A stretch of 64,000 bases of DNA from positions 175,993-239,992 of the forward strand of contig CACPMT010000002.1 of assembly GCA_902635045.1 (NCBI GenBank), read 5' to 3'. Below are positions 41,851-53,184 of the stretch, in pieces. Position numbers and translations under genes: made by a program. How positions within the stretch are numbered: position 1 is the stretch's first letter; the number at the start of each line of letters is the position of its first letter. The notes beneath the pieces are model-generated. The model was not told the DNA's origin and searched no databases. It worked only from the letters and a program-made list of their open reading frames with translations. This stretch comes from an uncultured SAR86 cluster bacterium. Lineage in GTDB: Bacteria; Pseudomonadota; Gammaproteobacteria; Magnimaribacterales; AG-339-G14.

Positions 41851-43005
41851 ATGAATAGCATTACTCCAAAAAAGATCCTTTTTATATCTGCAATCCTCTT
41901 AATCCTATCTTGCTGTGCCACAACTAGCAATCCTAGAATTACAAACTTTTTTGGAAACGATAATCCAAATGATATTAGCAAGAAATTGCTGCAAAGCATT
42001 ACTGCTTCATCTCAGACTAAACATATTCATCTGATTTATTTTAACGACGATACTAATAAAACTAATATGTTTCTTGAAGGCGCTAGAACTTCTTTCTTTT
42101 TTCAGAAATCTTTAGAGAAAAATAGAAAAGATTTTTCTTTTAAAAAAATTAAATTTGAAAATCTATGTGAAGAAGCAACTTACTCAAATTCGTACAAAAT
42201 AATAATATTTCCGACTATTCCTGATTTTTTGGATGCAAATTGTCTCAATAAGTATGATTCCAATTTATTATTAGTTTACCTCGAAGAAGAAAAGAACATC
42301 TTTAATAATAATTTTATAAGTTTAAAATATCAAAATTTTTTTGAAGGATTAGTCTTGAGTGATCTATTTGTTAATGAAGATTACTTATTTATCACAAAGA
42401 ATATGAATGAAATTGAAAGATTGATAGTCGCTCTTGAAGAAAAGAAGATTAAGTATAATTCTGATAATTTTTTATTAATTGAAGATTCAAAAAATTTCGA
42501 GGATGAAATAGCCTCTGCCTTTGATTTGAAAAATAGCGAAAGTAGGAAAAATGATCTTCAAAATATTATCAAACATGATCTCGAGTTCGTTTCAAGATCA
42601 AGAGAAGATATTTCGAAGGTCATCCTAAGTTCTAGTTCAGATGTAGCTAACAGAATCATTCCAGCTTTTAAATATAATCTTCTTTTCGATTTAGAACTTT
42701 ATAATCTGCCCAATCATTATGATATATGGAAAGAAACTTCATCTGTAAGCGATTTAGAAGGAACTTATGGTTTAGAATTTCCTATTTTAGTCAACCGAAT
42801 AAATCTTGGAAATAAAGATTTTTTTTCTTATTCTCCGGAATCAAAAATTAATTACTCTTTAGGATTTGATCTGATAAATTTCATAAATTATGGCAATAAT
42901 TATTTTGGTCTTTTAGGAGAGTATAATTACACGGGTAATCAAATTAGAATTCAACCTATTAATGTCTCATTTTCGGAAGGAAGATTGATCCAAAGTTTAA
43001 ATTAA
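41851..43005 (+). CDS. lpoA: LpoA-like penicillin-binding-protein activator lipoprotein (short)
   Basis: Lipobox LILSCC; divergent from rsmI as in canonical rsmI/lpoA; C-terminal NHYDIWKETSSVSDLEGTYGLEFPILV. Confidence 0.7.
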   Translation: MNSITPKKILFISAILLILSCCATTSNPRITNFFGNDNPNDISKKLLQSITASSQTKHIHLIYFNDDTNKTNMFLEGARTSFFFQKSLEKNRKDFSFKKIKFENLCEEATYSNSYKIIIFPTIPDFLDANCLNKYDSNLLLVYLEEEKNIFNNNFISLKYQNFFEGLVLSDLFVNEDYLFITKNMNEIERLIVALEEKKIKYNSDNFLLIEDSKNFEDEIASAFDLKNSESRKNDLQNIIKHDLEFVSRSREDISKVILSSSSDVANRIIPAFKYNLLFDLELYNLPNHYDIWKETSSVSDLEGTYGLEFPILVNRINLGNKDFFSYSPESKINYSLGFDLINFINYGNNYFGLLGEYNYTGNQIRIQPINVSFSEGRLIQSLN

Positions 43006-43632
43006 AAACTCTTTTTCAGATTCAGAAATACTATCAACAAAACTTTTGTATTCTCTCATTCGATCTAAATATTCATTTAAGGGTTTTGCAGCCTTGTTAG
43101 AAGGTAGTTTGATTCCATAAAAAGATAATCTAAACAATATCGGCATAATTACAGTATCTAAAACAGTTAGTTCATCACTTCTGAAAAAGTTTTGGTTATT
43201 AAATAAAGATAGTGAATTGGAAATATTTTTTTCAAGAATTTTTATATTTTTATTCTTTTCATTTTTTGAAGCAGATTTTAATTCTATTTTGTCCATCGGA
43301 TCACACCAATCTGCTTCTATTCTATGAAGAATTAGTCTAGTCTGAGCTCTTGAAACAGGGTAAACAGGTAATAGAGGAGGATGCGGAAATCTTTCGTCTA
43401 AATATTCAACAATTAACCCAGAATGATATAAAGAAAGCTCTCTATCTATTAATAGAGGAAGGCTACCAGAAGGATTAACTTCCAAAATTTCAGTTGGTAA
43501 ATTTTCAGGATCTAAACTTTCAAAGTCACAAGCTATACCTTTCTCAGAGAGTACCATTCTTATTTTTTGACTTCTATGGCCCATTTCATTTTGGAATAGG
43601 ACCATGTTTGAACGGTTGTTTAGCAAACTCAT
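42997..43632 (-). CDS. sspA: Stringent starvation protein A (GST-fold)
   Basis: VLSEKGIACDFESLDPENLPTEILEVNPSGSLPLLIDRELSLYHSGLIVEYLDERFPHPPLLP; next to petABC. Confidence 0.92.
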   Translation of the reverse strand: MSLLNNRSNMVLFQNEMGHRSQKIRMVLSEKGIACDFESLDPENLPTEILEVNPSGSLPLLIDRELSLYHSGLIVEYLDERFPHPPLLPVYPVSRAQTRLILHRIEADWCDPMDKIELKSASKNEKNKNIKILEKNISNSLSLFNNQNFFRSDELTVLDTVIMPILFRLSFYGIKLPSNKAAKPLNEYLDRMREYKSFVDSISESEKEFLI

Positions 43633-44300
43633 TTTTGTTTAAGTTCTTTTTTAAATTCTCTATATGTTAAATAAGCGAATGAAGTAAACAATAACAGAAA
43701 TAATAAAACATAAACTCCCATTCTCTTTCTTTCATTTGCAGAAGGATCTGCGACATAAACTAAAAAATTAGTGAGATCATATATAACTTTATCAAACTCA
43801 GCAGAAGAAAGGTTAAGTTGAAGATCCTCCAAAACATTTGGCATGGAAACATTTTGATAAACTTTATTGTTCACACCATATGGTCTTGAAGAGTCTGGAT
43901 AATAAGTTCTTAAATATGTATATATCCACTCTGGTTTTCTAATTCTTGCCTCTAAAGTCAAATCAGGTGGTTTGGCCCCTATCCATTCTATGGCATCTTT
44001 TTCGTTAAGACTTATATTCATTAATTCGCCGGGTTTGGAACCATCAAATATTAGGTTCTCTTGATAGATTTCTAACGGTATTTTTAAATCTTTGGCAACT
44101 CTGTTATACCTTGAATATTTCAAAGAATGACAGCCATAACAATTATTCATGTAAGTCGTTAATCCAGATTGCAAAGAGGCTAGATCAGTTGTGTCAGCGG
44201 AAAAGCTATCACACTCAATCGTTCCACAATTAAAATCTCCCTCAGCGCTAAAAGATAAACTTGAAAAAAACAATACTAAAAAAAGAAGCTTCATCTTCAA
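43629..44300 (-). CDS. petC: Cytochrome c1 (bc1 complex)
   Basis: CYGCHSLKY heme motif; C-terminal TM anchor; operon position. Confidence 0.95.
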   Translation of the reverse strand: MKMKLLFLVLFFSSLSFSAEGDFNCGTIECDSFSADTTDLASLQSGLTTYMNNCYGCHSLKYSRYNRVAKDLKIPLEIYQENLIFDGSKPGELMNISLNEKDAIEWIGAKPPDLTLEARIRKPEWIYTYLRTYYPDSSRPYGVNNKVYQNVSMPNVLEDLQLNLSSAEFDKVIYDLTNFLVYVADPSANERKRMGVYVLLFLLLFTSFAYLTYREFKKELKQK

Positions 44301-45553
44301 TGCTCAGGAGCTCTCTCCGGAACAGGTTTGCACTTTTCTAATCTGGTATAGATTGGCATTAATAAAAAGTATGAAAAATAAACCACGGTGAAAACCTTCG
44401 CTAAAAGGTTCTTTAAGTCAGATGGCGGCACAGCGCCCAAATAGCCAAGGACAAAAAAACTTACCACAAATCCAGTTAAAAATGCTTTACTTAATATTCC
44501 TTTATATCTGATTGACTTAACAGGACTTCTATCTAACCAAGGCAAAGCGGCAAAAATTGCAATTCCAGCAGCCATTGTTACAAAACCCAAAAATTTTGCT
44601 GTAAAACCAAATAAAGAAAAGTCCACTGCTCTTAACATCGCGTAAAAAGGTGTGAAATACCAAGAAGGTACTATGTGAGCAGGAGTTGAAAGAGGGTTTG
44701 CTGGTTCAAAATTTACATACTCCAAAACGTATCCTCCGCCCTCAGGAAAGAAGAATACAACCGAACAAAAAATGAGAAGAAATACTCCTAAAGCATATAT
44801 ATCGTGGGTAATATCGTAGGGATAAAACGGTTTTGAATCCAATGGAACTCCATCTTTATCAACGTATTTTTTTATGTCAATTCCATCTGGATTATTAGAA
44901 CCAATTTCATGAAGTGCCAAGATATGAAAAAATACAACTGCAATTATCATTATCGGTAATAAAACTACATGAAAAGCGAATAAACGAGAAAGTGTAATCC
45001 CTGAAATTAAGTAATCACCTCTAACCCAAGTTGCTAGATCTTCTCCTATTATTGGTATTGAACCAAGTAAAGAAATTATTACTTGAGCAGCCCAAAAAGA
45101 CATTTGACCCCATGGAAGTACATATCCAGTAAATCCTTCTGCGCAAAGTAGAACATAGGTAACCCATCCTCCAACCCAGATTAGTTCTCTTGGTTTTCTA
45201 TAAGAGCCATACATCATGCCTCTGAACATATGTAAATAAATAAGAGCAAAAAAAGCGGAAGCTCCCGCTGCATGCATGTATCTTAAAAGCCAGCCATATT
45301 CTACATCTCGCATAATATATTCGACTGAAGAAAAAGCTTCTTCGGCAGTGTTGGTATAATTCATCATTAACCACAAACCTGTAAGAATTTGCATAGCAAG
45401 GACCACAATCATCAAAAATCCAAACAAATACCAAAAATTTAAATTAGTTGGTGCAGGATATTTAGATAAATGTCTTTCGAGTAAATCTGTTACAGGAAAT
45501 CTTGTATCAAACCAGTTGACAATTCCGCCTGAATTTTTTTCGTTTGCAGCCAT
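44297..45553 (-). CDS. petB: Cytochrome b (bc1 complex)
   Basis: [59 protein letters not shown]. Confidence 0.98.
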   Translation of the reverse strand: MAANEKNSGGIVNWFDTRFPVTDLLERHLSKYPAPTNLNFWYLFGFLMIVVLAMQILTGLWLMMNYTNTAEEAFSSVEYIMRDVEYGWLLRYMHAAGASAFFALIYLHMFRGMMYGSYRKPRELIWVGGWVTYVLLCAEGFTGYVLPWGQMSFWAAQVIISLLGSIPIIGEDLATWVRGDYLISGITLSRLFAFHVVLLPIMIIAVVFFHILALHEIGSNNPDGIDIKKYVDKDGVPLDSKPFYPYDITHDIYALGVFLLIFCSVVFFFPEGGGYVLEYVNFEPANPLSTPAHIVPSWYFTPFYAMLRAVDFSLFGFTAKFLGFVTMAAGIAIFAALPWLDRSPVKSIRYKGILSKAFLTGFVVSFFVLGYLGAVPPSDLKNLLAKVFTVVYFSYFLLMPIYTRLEKCKPVPERAPEH

Positions 45554-46149
45554 TAAGATGCTCCGTCTGATCCTATAACTAGGATATTTTCTTTTGAAAA
45601 ATAATGTGGAGGCACTTCCATATTAGTAGGTGCAGGAACTCCAGCATATACTCTGCCAAGAAGATCAAATTTGGAACCATGGCAAGGACAAAAGAACCCT
45701 CCCTGCCAATCAGGATCAAAATCTGTCGAACCAGCCTCTGGATAATATTTAGGCGAACAGCCCAAATGAGAACACACTCCTGTAATAACTGCGATACCCT
45801 CTTTTCGCGATCTGAATTCATTTTTGGCATATTCGGGCTGAAAAGGAGTTTCTAAAGACGGGTCTGCAAGCTTAGAATCAACTTGACTGAGTAGTTTTAT
45901 GGAATCGTTGGAAATTTTAACTACAAAGACGGGTTTTCCTCTCCACTCAACTACCATCATTTCTCCTGAACTTATACTTGAAATATCAACTTGAACAGGT
46001 GCTCCTGCTGCCTCAGCTCTCGCACTGGGCTTAAAAGCACTTAAAAAAGGCACAGCAACGAATGCAGCGCCGATCAAACCTAAAAAGCTGGTAGCGTATG
46101 ATAAGAATTTTCTTCTTCCTGGATTGGGAGGAGAGATTGGTTGGACCAT
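45553..46149 (-). CDS. petA: Ubiquinol-cytochrome c reductase Rieske iron-sulfur subunit
   Basis: CSHLGCSP and CPCHGSKFD Rieske motifs. Confidence 0.98.
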   Translation of the reverse strand: MVQPISPPNPGRRKFLSYATSFLGLIGAAFVAVPFLSAFKPSARAEAAGAPVQVDISSISSGEMMVVEWRGKPVFVVKISNDSIKLLSQVDSKLADPSLETPFQPEYAKNEFRSRKEGIAVITGVCSHLGCSPKYYPEAGSTDFDPDWQGGFFCPCHGSKFDLLGRVYAGVPAPTNMEVPPHYFSKENILVIGSDGAS

Positions 46150-46153
46150 AAAT

Positions 46154-46552
46154 TTATCTTTTGCTGAATTGTTTTGATTTCCTTGCTTTTACTAAACCTA
46201 TTTTCTTTCTTTCTGATTTTCTAGAGTCTCTGGTAAGGTAACCTGCTGACTTTAAAGAGGGTCTATTCTCAACGTCGTATTTTTCTAAAGCTCTAGCTAT
46301 ACCATGTCTTATAGCGCCTGCTTGCCCAAAAGAACCACCTCCTGAAACTTTAATATTTATATCAAATTTGTCTAACATATTTAATAAAACTAAGGGTTGT
46401 TTTACTAATATTTTAGCAACTTCCCTTCCAAAGTATTCTTCTAACGGTAGATCATTTACTAATATGTTACCCTTCCCTTTAGCAAGATACACTCTTGCGG
46501 TTGAAGTTTTTCTCCGTCCAGTAGCGTAAGTAAAGTTATTTTCCATATTCAA
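46154..46552 (-). CDS. rpsI: 30S ribosomal protein uS9
   Basis: [53 protein letters not shown]. Confidence 0.98.
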   Translation of the reverse strand: MNMENNFTYATGRRKTSTARVYLAKGKGNILVNDLPLEEYFGREVAKILVKQPLVLLNMLDKFDINIKVSGGGSFGQAGAIRHGIARALEKYDVENRPSLKSAGYLTRDSRKSERKKIGLVKARKSKQFSKR

Positions 46553-46977
46553 AGTTCAATTTTAATTGGATTTTGTCCAGCATGAGGATGATTATCACCT
46601 GTATAGATTTTTAATTTAGATATCATTGAGTTAGAAAGTTTATTTTTAGGTAGCATCCCTTTAACAGCCTTTAGAATTGTGTTTTCAGGATCTTTTTCTA
46701 TCATTTCTGAAAATGTAGATGATTTAAGCCCCCCCGGATAACCAGTGTGTCTATAATATCTTTTTTGTGTATTTTTATTTCCAGTAACTTTAATCTTTTC
46801 TGCGTTTACAACAACTACATAATCTCCTAAATCATTATGCGGTGTATATTGAGCTTTATTTTTACCCATCAATATAGAAGCAATCTTAGAACTTAATCTA
46901 CCCAATGTTTCGTCCTTTGCGTCTAGCAAAAGCCAATTATTATCCAAATCAGTATTTTTATAGCTTTTTGTTCTCAT
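46549..46977 (-). CDS. rplM: 50S ribosomal protein uL13
   Basis: [48 protein letters not shown]. Confidence 0.98.
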   Translation of the reverse strand: MRTKSYKNTDLDNNWLLLDAKDETLGRLSSKIASILMGKNKAQYTPHNDLGDYVVVVNAEKIKVTGNKNTQKRYYRHTGYPGGLKSSTFSEMIEKDPENTILKAVKGMLPKNKLSNSMISKLKIYTGDNHPHAGQNPIKIEL

Positions 46978-47041
46978 AACTATTAATTAAACTATGAAGG
47001 GCGTGAATATTAACTCAGAGAGATTATAATTTCCAATAGAT

Positions 47042-47791
47042 ATGAACAAAAATTTTGTTAAAAGTTTATCTTTATGGCTTATTTTAGGCATATTTTCAGG
47101 CTATTTATTTTTAAATTTATATCAAAGTGATAATTTACCAAATACTCTAGAAGAAACTTCTCCTTCAGTAGTGAATATTTGGAGTTTAAAAAAATGGAAA
47201 GCTTGGCAAGAAAGATCAAATCTTCTTGGTATTAAAAGATACAAACAAGTGATTAAAACAGGATTTGTTCCAAATGGATCAGGGGTAATCATCACGGAAG
47301 AAGGAAACATAATTACTAGCTTTCATGTGGTAGATGACTCTTTTAAAAATAATCAAAAATTGATTGTAGAATTTAGCGACGGATCTACAGAGGAAGCTTT
47401 GATTATAGGTTTTGATTTAGATGCAGATGTTGCAGTAATAAAAACTTTGGGAGATAAGACTTACCTTCCAATTAATATAAGAAAAAATTTAGAAGATCTT
47501 AAGGTTGGAGAGACAGTCGTAGCAATCGGCAATCCCCAAGGGTTAGGACAATCTTTTAGTATTGGAATAGTTAGTGCAATTAATAGGCAATTTAAAAATA
47601 AAAATGGTTCTTTCATTCAAACAGATGCTTCAATAAATCCTGGAAATTCTGGGGGTGCTTTAGTTGATTCAAAAGGAAGACTTATTGGTATTACTAACTT
47701 TATTGAAAGTACATCTGGAGGAAGTCAAGGACTGAATTTTGCAATTCCTGTTGACATAGTTATGGACAGTTACAAAGCCATTATTAATTAG
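47042..47791 (+). CDS. DegS/AlgW-like membrane-anchored trypsin-fold serine protease lacking PDZ
   Basis: N-terminal TM; SFHVVDD (His), DLDADVAVI (Asp), NPGNSGGAL (Ser); ends right after NFAIPVDIVMDSYKAIIN with no PDZ; syntenic to algW/degS. Confidence 0.88.
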   Translation: MNKNFVKSLSLWLILGIFSGYLFLNLYQSDNLPNTLEETSPSVVNIWSLKKWKAWQERSNLLGIKRYKQVIKTGFVPNGSGVIITEEGNIITSFHVVDDSFKNNQKLIVEFSDGSTEEALIIGFDLDADVAVIKTLGDKTYLPINIRKNLEDLKVGETVVAIGNPQGLGQSFSIGIVSAINRQFKNKNGSFIQTDASINPGNSGGALVDSKGRLIGITNFIESTSGGSQGLNFAIPVDIVMDSYKAIIN

Positions 47792-47794
47792 ACT

Positions 47795-49102
47795 TTATAT
47801 TTTTTTTCTATATTTAAGTGCTTCTGAATGTGCAAAGAGTCCTTCCATCTCAGCTATTTCGATTGAGCTAGAAATTACTTTTTGTAATTCGTCGCTGTCA
47901 TGATTTTCAGAAAGAATGGAGTAAGAAGATGTGACAAAAAAGTCATTCAAATTAACCTGCGAACTAAACCTACTGGCTCCGTTCGTAGGAATAACATGAC
48001 TGGGTCCTGCACAATAATCACCGAAGACTGCGCTATTAGATGAACCTATAAAAATTGCTCCAGCTGAGAAGTTCTCTTTCGCTATTTGATCTATATTTTC
48101 AATAGAAATCTGTAAATGTTCTGGATGAACAATGTTACAAACCAACTCTGCCTCGTCTAATTTTTCTACTTCAACTAGAAAGGAAAAATTCTCTAAAGAT
48201 TTTTTAGCGATAGCCGATCTTTTCATTCTGGGTAATTGCTTTAGTAAAGCATCAATAATATTTTTTTTTATTTCTCGACCGATCAAAACTAAAAAACATG
48301 AAGAATCTACGCCATGCTCAGCTTGGGCGAGAAGATCTGCAGCTATATATTCGGGATTTGCTGACTCATCTGCAATTATCATTACTTCTGAAGGGCCTGT
48401 AAGAGAATCAATGCCGACTATTCCGTAAACCTGTCTTTTTGCTTCTGCAACATACTGATTTCCAGGACCAAAAATTTTATCAACTTTTTTTATTGATTCT
48501 GTTCCAAAAGCCATAGCGGCAATTGATTGTGCTCCTCCAATACTAATTGCTTCTGTTACACCGCCTATGTAACAACAAGCTAACATAAGATTTGTGACTT
48601 TTTCGTTAGAAGGAGGAAAGGCTAAAATAATTTCATTCACTCCAGCTATTTCGGCTAAAACTGAAGTCATTAAGATAGAAGAAGGATAAGTAGCTGTACC
48701 TCCAGGAGCGTATAAACCTACTCTATTTATCGGTCTAACTATTTGTCCATATTCATTAAAAGCTGAATCTTTTGATTTCCATCCAGTCACAGTTTTTTTT
48801 GAGTGGAACTTAATTATCCTAGACTTCAAATATTCCAAGTTATTGATAATTTTGCTGTCTAATCTTTCATAAGCATTTTTAAAGTCGTTCTTTTCATATT
48901 TAAAATTTTGAACTGATGAAAACTCCACATCGTCAAACTTTTTCGAGAGATTTATCAGCGCATTATCTTTAGAGTTTTTTACTTCATCTAAAATCTTTGT
49001 TACTTCTCTTTTTAATTTCTCTGAACTCTTAACCGAGTCAATAGACTCATAATTATTTATAAAATCTTCGAAAGAAAGTTCCTGAATGAGATGTTTCGTC
49101 AT
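47795..49102 (-). CDS. hisD: Histidinol dehydrogenase
   Basis: YAPGGTATYPSSILMTSVLAEIAGV, GPGNQYVAEAKRQVYG, AEHGVDSSCFLV. Confidence 0.97.
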   Translation of the reverse strand: MTKHLIQELSFEDFINNYESIDSVKSSEKLKREVTKILDEVKNSKDNALINLSKKFDDVEFSSVQNFKYEKNDFKNAYERLDSKIINNLEYLKSRIIKFHSKKTVTGWKSKDSAFNEYGQIVRPINRVGLYAPGGTATYPSSILMTSVLAEIAGVNEIILAFPPSNEKVTNLMLACCYIGGVTEAISIGGAQSIAAMAFGTESIKKVDKIFGPGNQYVAEAKRQVYGIVGIDSLTGPSEVMIIADESANPEYIAADLLAQAEHGVDSSCFLVLIGREIKKNIIDALLKQLPRMKRSAIAKKSLENFSFLVEVEKLDEAELVCNIVHPEHLQISIENIDQIAKENFSAGAIFIGSSNSAVFGDYCAGPSHVIPTNGASRFSSQVNLNDFFVTSSYSILSENHDSDELQKVISSSIEIAEMEGLFAHSEALKYRKKI

Positions 49103-49707
49103 ATTTCTTTTTTAAACTCGTTTAATAAATTTTTAATAGTTTTATTGTTTGTCTTAAATGAAGATTTATTGACAATCAATCTTGAACTGATGTCAGAAAT
49201 TAAATCAAGTTCCTTGAGTCCATTTTCTTTCAAAGTTTTCCCTGTTTGAACGAGATCAACTATACAATCTGAAAGGCCAAGAATCGGTGCTATTTCTATT
49301 GCTCCTTTTAAAATTACTATATCAATATCTTTGGAAAGCTTAGAAAAAAAATCTTTTGCGAATAAAGGATATTTAGTTGCAACTTTTATTTTTTTATTTT
49401 TAGGTAATTTATCATCTAATGAAGCTAAAGACATTCTACAAATCCCAATATTCAAATCTAATATCTCATAAAAATTATTTTCTAGATCAGTCTCAAATAA
49501 AATATCTTTTCCAACAATACCCAAATCTGCAATGCCATAATTCACAAATTTCGGTATGTCCCAAGTTCGTAAAATAGCTATTTTCACGCCTTCTTGAGAG
49601 GACTCAATTATTAATTTTCGAGAGTTTTCATCAAAATCTATTCCAATTTTAGAGAACAGCTTTTTGATTTCTGGAAGCAATCTCCCTTTCGGTAATGCAA
49701 TTAACAT
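49099..49707 (-). CDS. hisG: ATP phosphoribosyltransferase, short form
   Basis: MLIALPKGRLLPEI; 202 aa catalytic domain; next to hisD. Confidence 0.95.
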   Translation of the reverse strand: MLIALPKGRLLPEIKKLFSKIGIDFDENSRKLIIESSQEGVKIAILRTWDIPKFVNYGIADLGIVGKDILFETDLENNFYEILDLNIGICRMSLASLDDKLPKNKKIKVATKYPLFAKDFFSKLSKDIDIVILKGAIEIAPILGLSDCIVDLVQTGKTLKENGLKELDLISDISSRLIVNKSSFKTNNKTIKNLLNEFKKEI

Positions 49708-49709
49708 AT

Positions 49710-50984
<1,275 letters not shown>

Positions 50985-51578
50985 TTAACTATCTAATTCC
51001 CAATTTCGTATTGCTAAATCGAGATTTCCATCAAAATCTTTTAAAAGTTTATTGAATTGTTTTTTAAATATTGTAATCAAATCTATCCCATCAAGGATTA
51101 TTCCAATTACTATCCATTTTTTTTCTATTTTTTTCATTTTATAAATCAAATCAAAATCTGTATCAGAAACATTTACACTCATTTTGACAATTGCTAAATC
51201 CAAACGTTCATTAGGATGAACATGAGAATCTATAGATATATTTGCATTATCAATTTCAACCAAGGCTGTAGAGTAAGTATCGAAAAGAGTATTTTTAAAT
51301 TTTAAATCAAAATTTTTCTTTTGTTCTTCTGAAGCAATTGTGTAATTTTTTTTTCCCAATACTCTTTTAGATATTTCTTCCGAGATTATCAAACCTTTCA
51401 AAGAATTTTCTAATCCCTTCAGAAATTTGGTTCTATCTTCTTTAAGAAGATTTTCTGAGTTATTTATATATTTGAAGATCTTATTATGTTGCTCTAGAAC
51501 ATATTTTTCGACCTCAGTTCCTGAAAATGAAACTGCAGAAAAAATAAATAAAATGAAAAATATTAATAGTTTTCGCAT
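50985..51578 (-). CDS. mlaC: MlaC-like periplasmic phospholipid-binding (Ttg2D) protein
   Basis: Signal peptide; KKIEKKWIVIGIILDGIDLITIFKKQFNKLLK typical MlaC motif; next to murA. Confidence 0.87.
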   Translation of the reverse strand: MRKLLIFFILFIFSAVSFSGTEVEKYVLEQHNKIFKYINNSENLLKEDRTKFLKGLENSLKGLIISEEISKRVLGKKNYTIASEEQKKNFDLKFKNTLFDTYSTALVEIDNANISIDSHVHPNERLDLAIVKMSVNVSDTDFDLIYKMKKIEKKWIVIGIILDGIDLITIFKKQFNKLLKDFDGNLDLAIRNWELDS

Positions 51579-51631
51579 AAAATCAATCAGTTATTACTAA
51601 AAGTCTACTATAAAAGTTAGAATTATCTGTT

Positions 51632-52609
51632 ATGAATAAAAAAAGTCCTAATTTTTTTGCTTCAGCCAAAAAAACATTTATCAAAGAAATCAACTCTTTA
51701 ACAAAGATTCCAAAACAAGTCGATCAAAATAAATTCAATAAGATTTGTGAGTTAATAATCAACTGCAAAGGTAACGTCGTTTTAATGGGAATTGGTAAGT
51801 CCGGTAATATTGCCGCAAAAGTTTCTTCTACGTTATCAAGCACTGGCACATCGTCGTTTTATTTGAATGCAGCTGAAGCAAGTCATGGCGACCTTGGTAG
51901 TCTAAAAAAAAATGATATTCTAATTATTTTTTCATTTTCTGGGGAAACAGAAGAAATAATTAAAATTTTTCCTTCTTGTGAGTCAAAAGTTAAAGCAATA
52001 GTTTCTATAACAGGCAACGAAGAATCGTTCATTGCAAAAGGGTCTTACTTAAATTTACATTTAGAAATTTCGGAAGAAGCCTGCCCCCTTAACTTAGCTC
52101 CTACTACAAGCTCCTCGGCAATGTTAATTTTAGGAGATGCCTTGGCCATAGCTATTCTCGAAGCTAGAAAATTTTCTCCAGAAGATTTTGCAAAAAATCA
52201 TCCTGGCGGAAAACTCGGTAAAAGTCTTCTTAAAGTAAAAGATTTAATGATTTCTGGTAATTCTCTTCCAATAACCTCCGATTCAGCACACATGAAAGAT
52301 GTGATTTACGAAATATCAAATAAGGGTCTTGGGCTTACGCTAGTTAAAAATAAAAAGAGAAAAATAATAGGAATATTTACCGATGGTGATTTAAGAAGAT
52401 TACTTAATAAAAAATCTAATATTGCAGATTTAAAAATTAAAGATTTAATCACCAAAAAGTTTCAAGCAATTAATAAAAATATGCAAATTAAAAATGCTAT
52501 TGATCAAATGAATAAAAATAAAATTTATTCTCTCGTTGTTAAAGACGAAAAAAATCGAGTAGTGGGGATCATCAGAATGCATGATATTGTTGAAGCTAAG
52601 ATCATTTAA
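51632..52609 (+). CDS. kdsD: D-arabinose 5-phosphate isomerase KdsD/KpsF (SIS + 2xCBS)
   Basis: VVLMGIGKSGNIAAKVSSTLSSTGTSSFYLNAAEASHGDLG, CPLNLAPTTSSSAMLILGDALAIAI; CBS domains. Confidence 0.96.
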   Translation: MNKKSPNFFASAKKTFIKEINSLTKIPKQVDQNKFNKICELIINCKGNVVLMGIGKSGNIAAKVSSTLSSTGTSSFYLNAAEASHGDLGSLKKNDILIIFSFSGETEEIIKIFPSCESKVKAIVSITGNEESFIAKGSYLNLHLEISEEACPLNLAPTTSSSAMLILGDALAIAILEARKFSPEDFAKNHPGGKLGKSLLKVKDLMISGNSLPITSDSAHMKDVIYEISNKGLGLTLVKNKKRKIIGIFTDGDLRRLLNKKSNIADLKIKDLITKKFQAINKNMQIKNAIDQMNKNKIYSLVVKDEKNRVVGIIRMHDIVEAKII

Positions 52610-53184
52610 TGTATAAACAAATCTCAATTTATATTGTCTTGCTATTAGCTCTGGTTGCACTAACCTTTTTCCTGACTACTTACTATATTGATTCTCAAAC
52701 TAATCAATCAAAAAATAATCAAAATTTAAATATATTTCAAGCTGAAGATATCAATCTCAAGCTTAACTTTTTTGGATCTGATTTTGACATAACATTAAAA
52801 AGCAAAATGATAAATGGACTATCTGACTCAAAAATTTTAACTATATATAATCCAATTATTAATTTAAAAAATTCCGAAATTGAAGTTGAAATTATTTCTG
52901 AAAATTCCGAATTAAATTATGGAACTGAAGAATTATTTATACCTAGCAAAATTAATTTTAAAGGAGTGTATCTAAATAAACCTTTTTCTGGCGAGGCTGA
53001 TCAAATGAATTTTTATTTTTTAGAAAATAGAATTTCCTTTAACAAAAGTTTAATGCTTATATTTGATGAAAAACTGTACAAAGGACAGAATATTGAAATA
53101 AACACTAAAGACAAGTCAATTATTGGAACTGATAAAATAAGTGTTAACAAAATAAATGATTCTAAAAACGCAAAAAATCTCTAA
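52609..53184 (+). CDS. lptC: LPS export protein LptC
   Basis: Single N-terminal TM followed by beta-rich region; ATG overlaps kdsD stop and 3' end overlaps lptB. Confidence 0.75.
   Translation: MYKQISIYIVLLLALVALTFFLTTYYIDSQTNQSKNNQNLNIFQAEDINLKLNFFGSDFDITLKSKMINGLSDSKILTIYNPIINLKNSEIEVEIISENSELNYGTEELFIPSKINFKGVYLNKPFSGEADQMNFYFLENRISFNKSLMLIFDEKLYKGQNIEINTKDKSIIGTDKISVNKINDSKNAKNL

Noticed and set aside
41805-41999. 64-aa minus-strand ORF across rsmI/lpoA
   Set aside because: Different frame from rsmI (MLFIFQEHYIW is the +1 reading of the rsmI N-terminal codons) and antisense to lpoA; not an independent gene
47026-47031. TATAAT hexamer upstream of the DegS-like gene
   Set aside because: Only about 10 nt from the ATG with no convincing -35; in AT-rich sequence such hexamers are common
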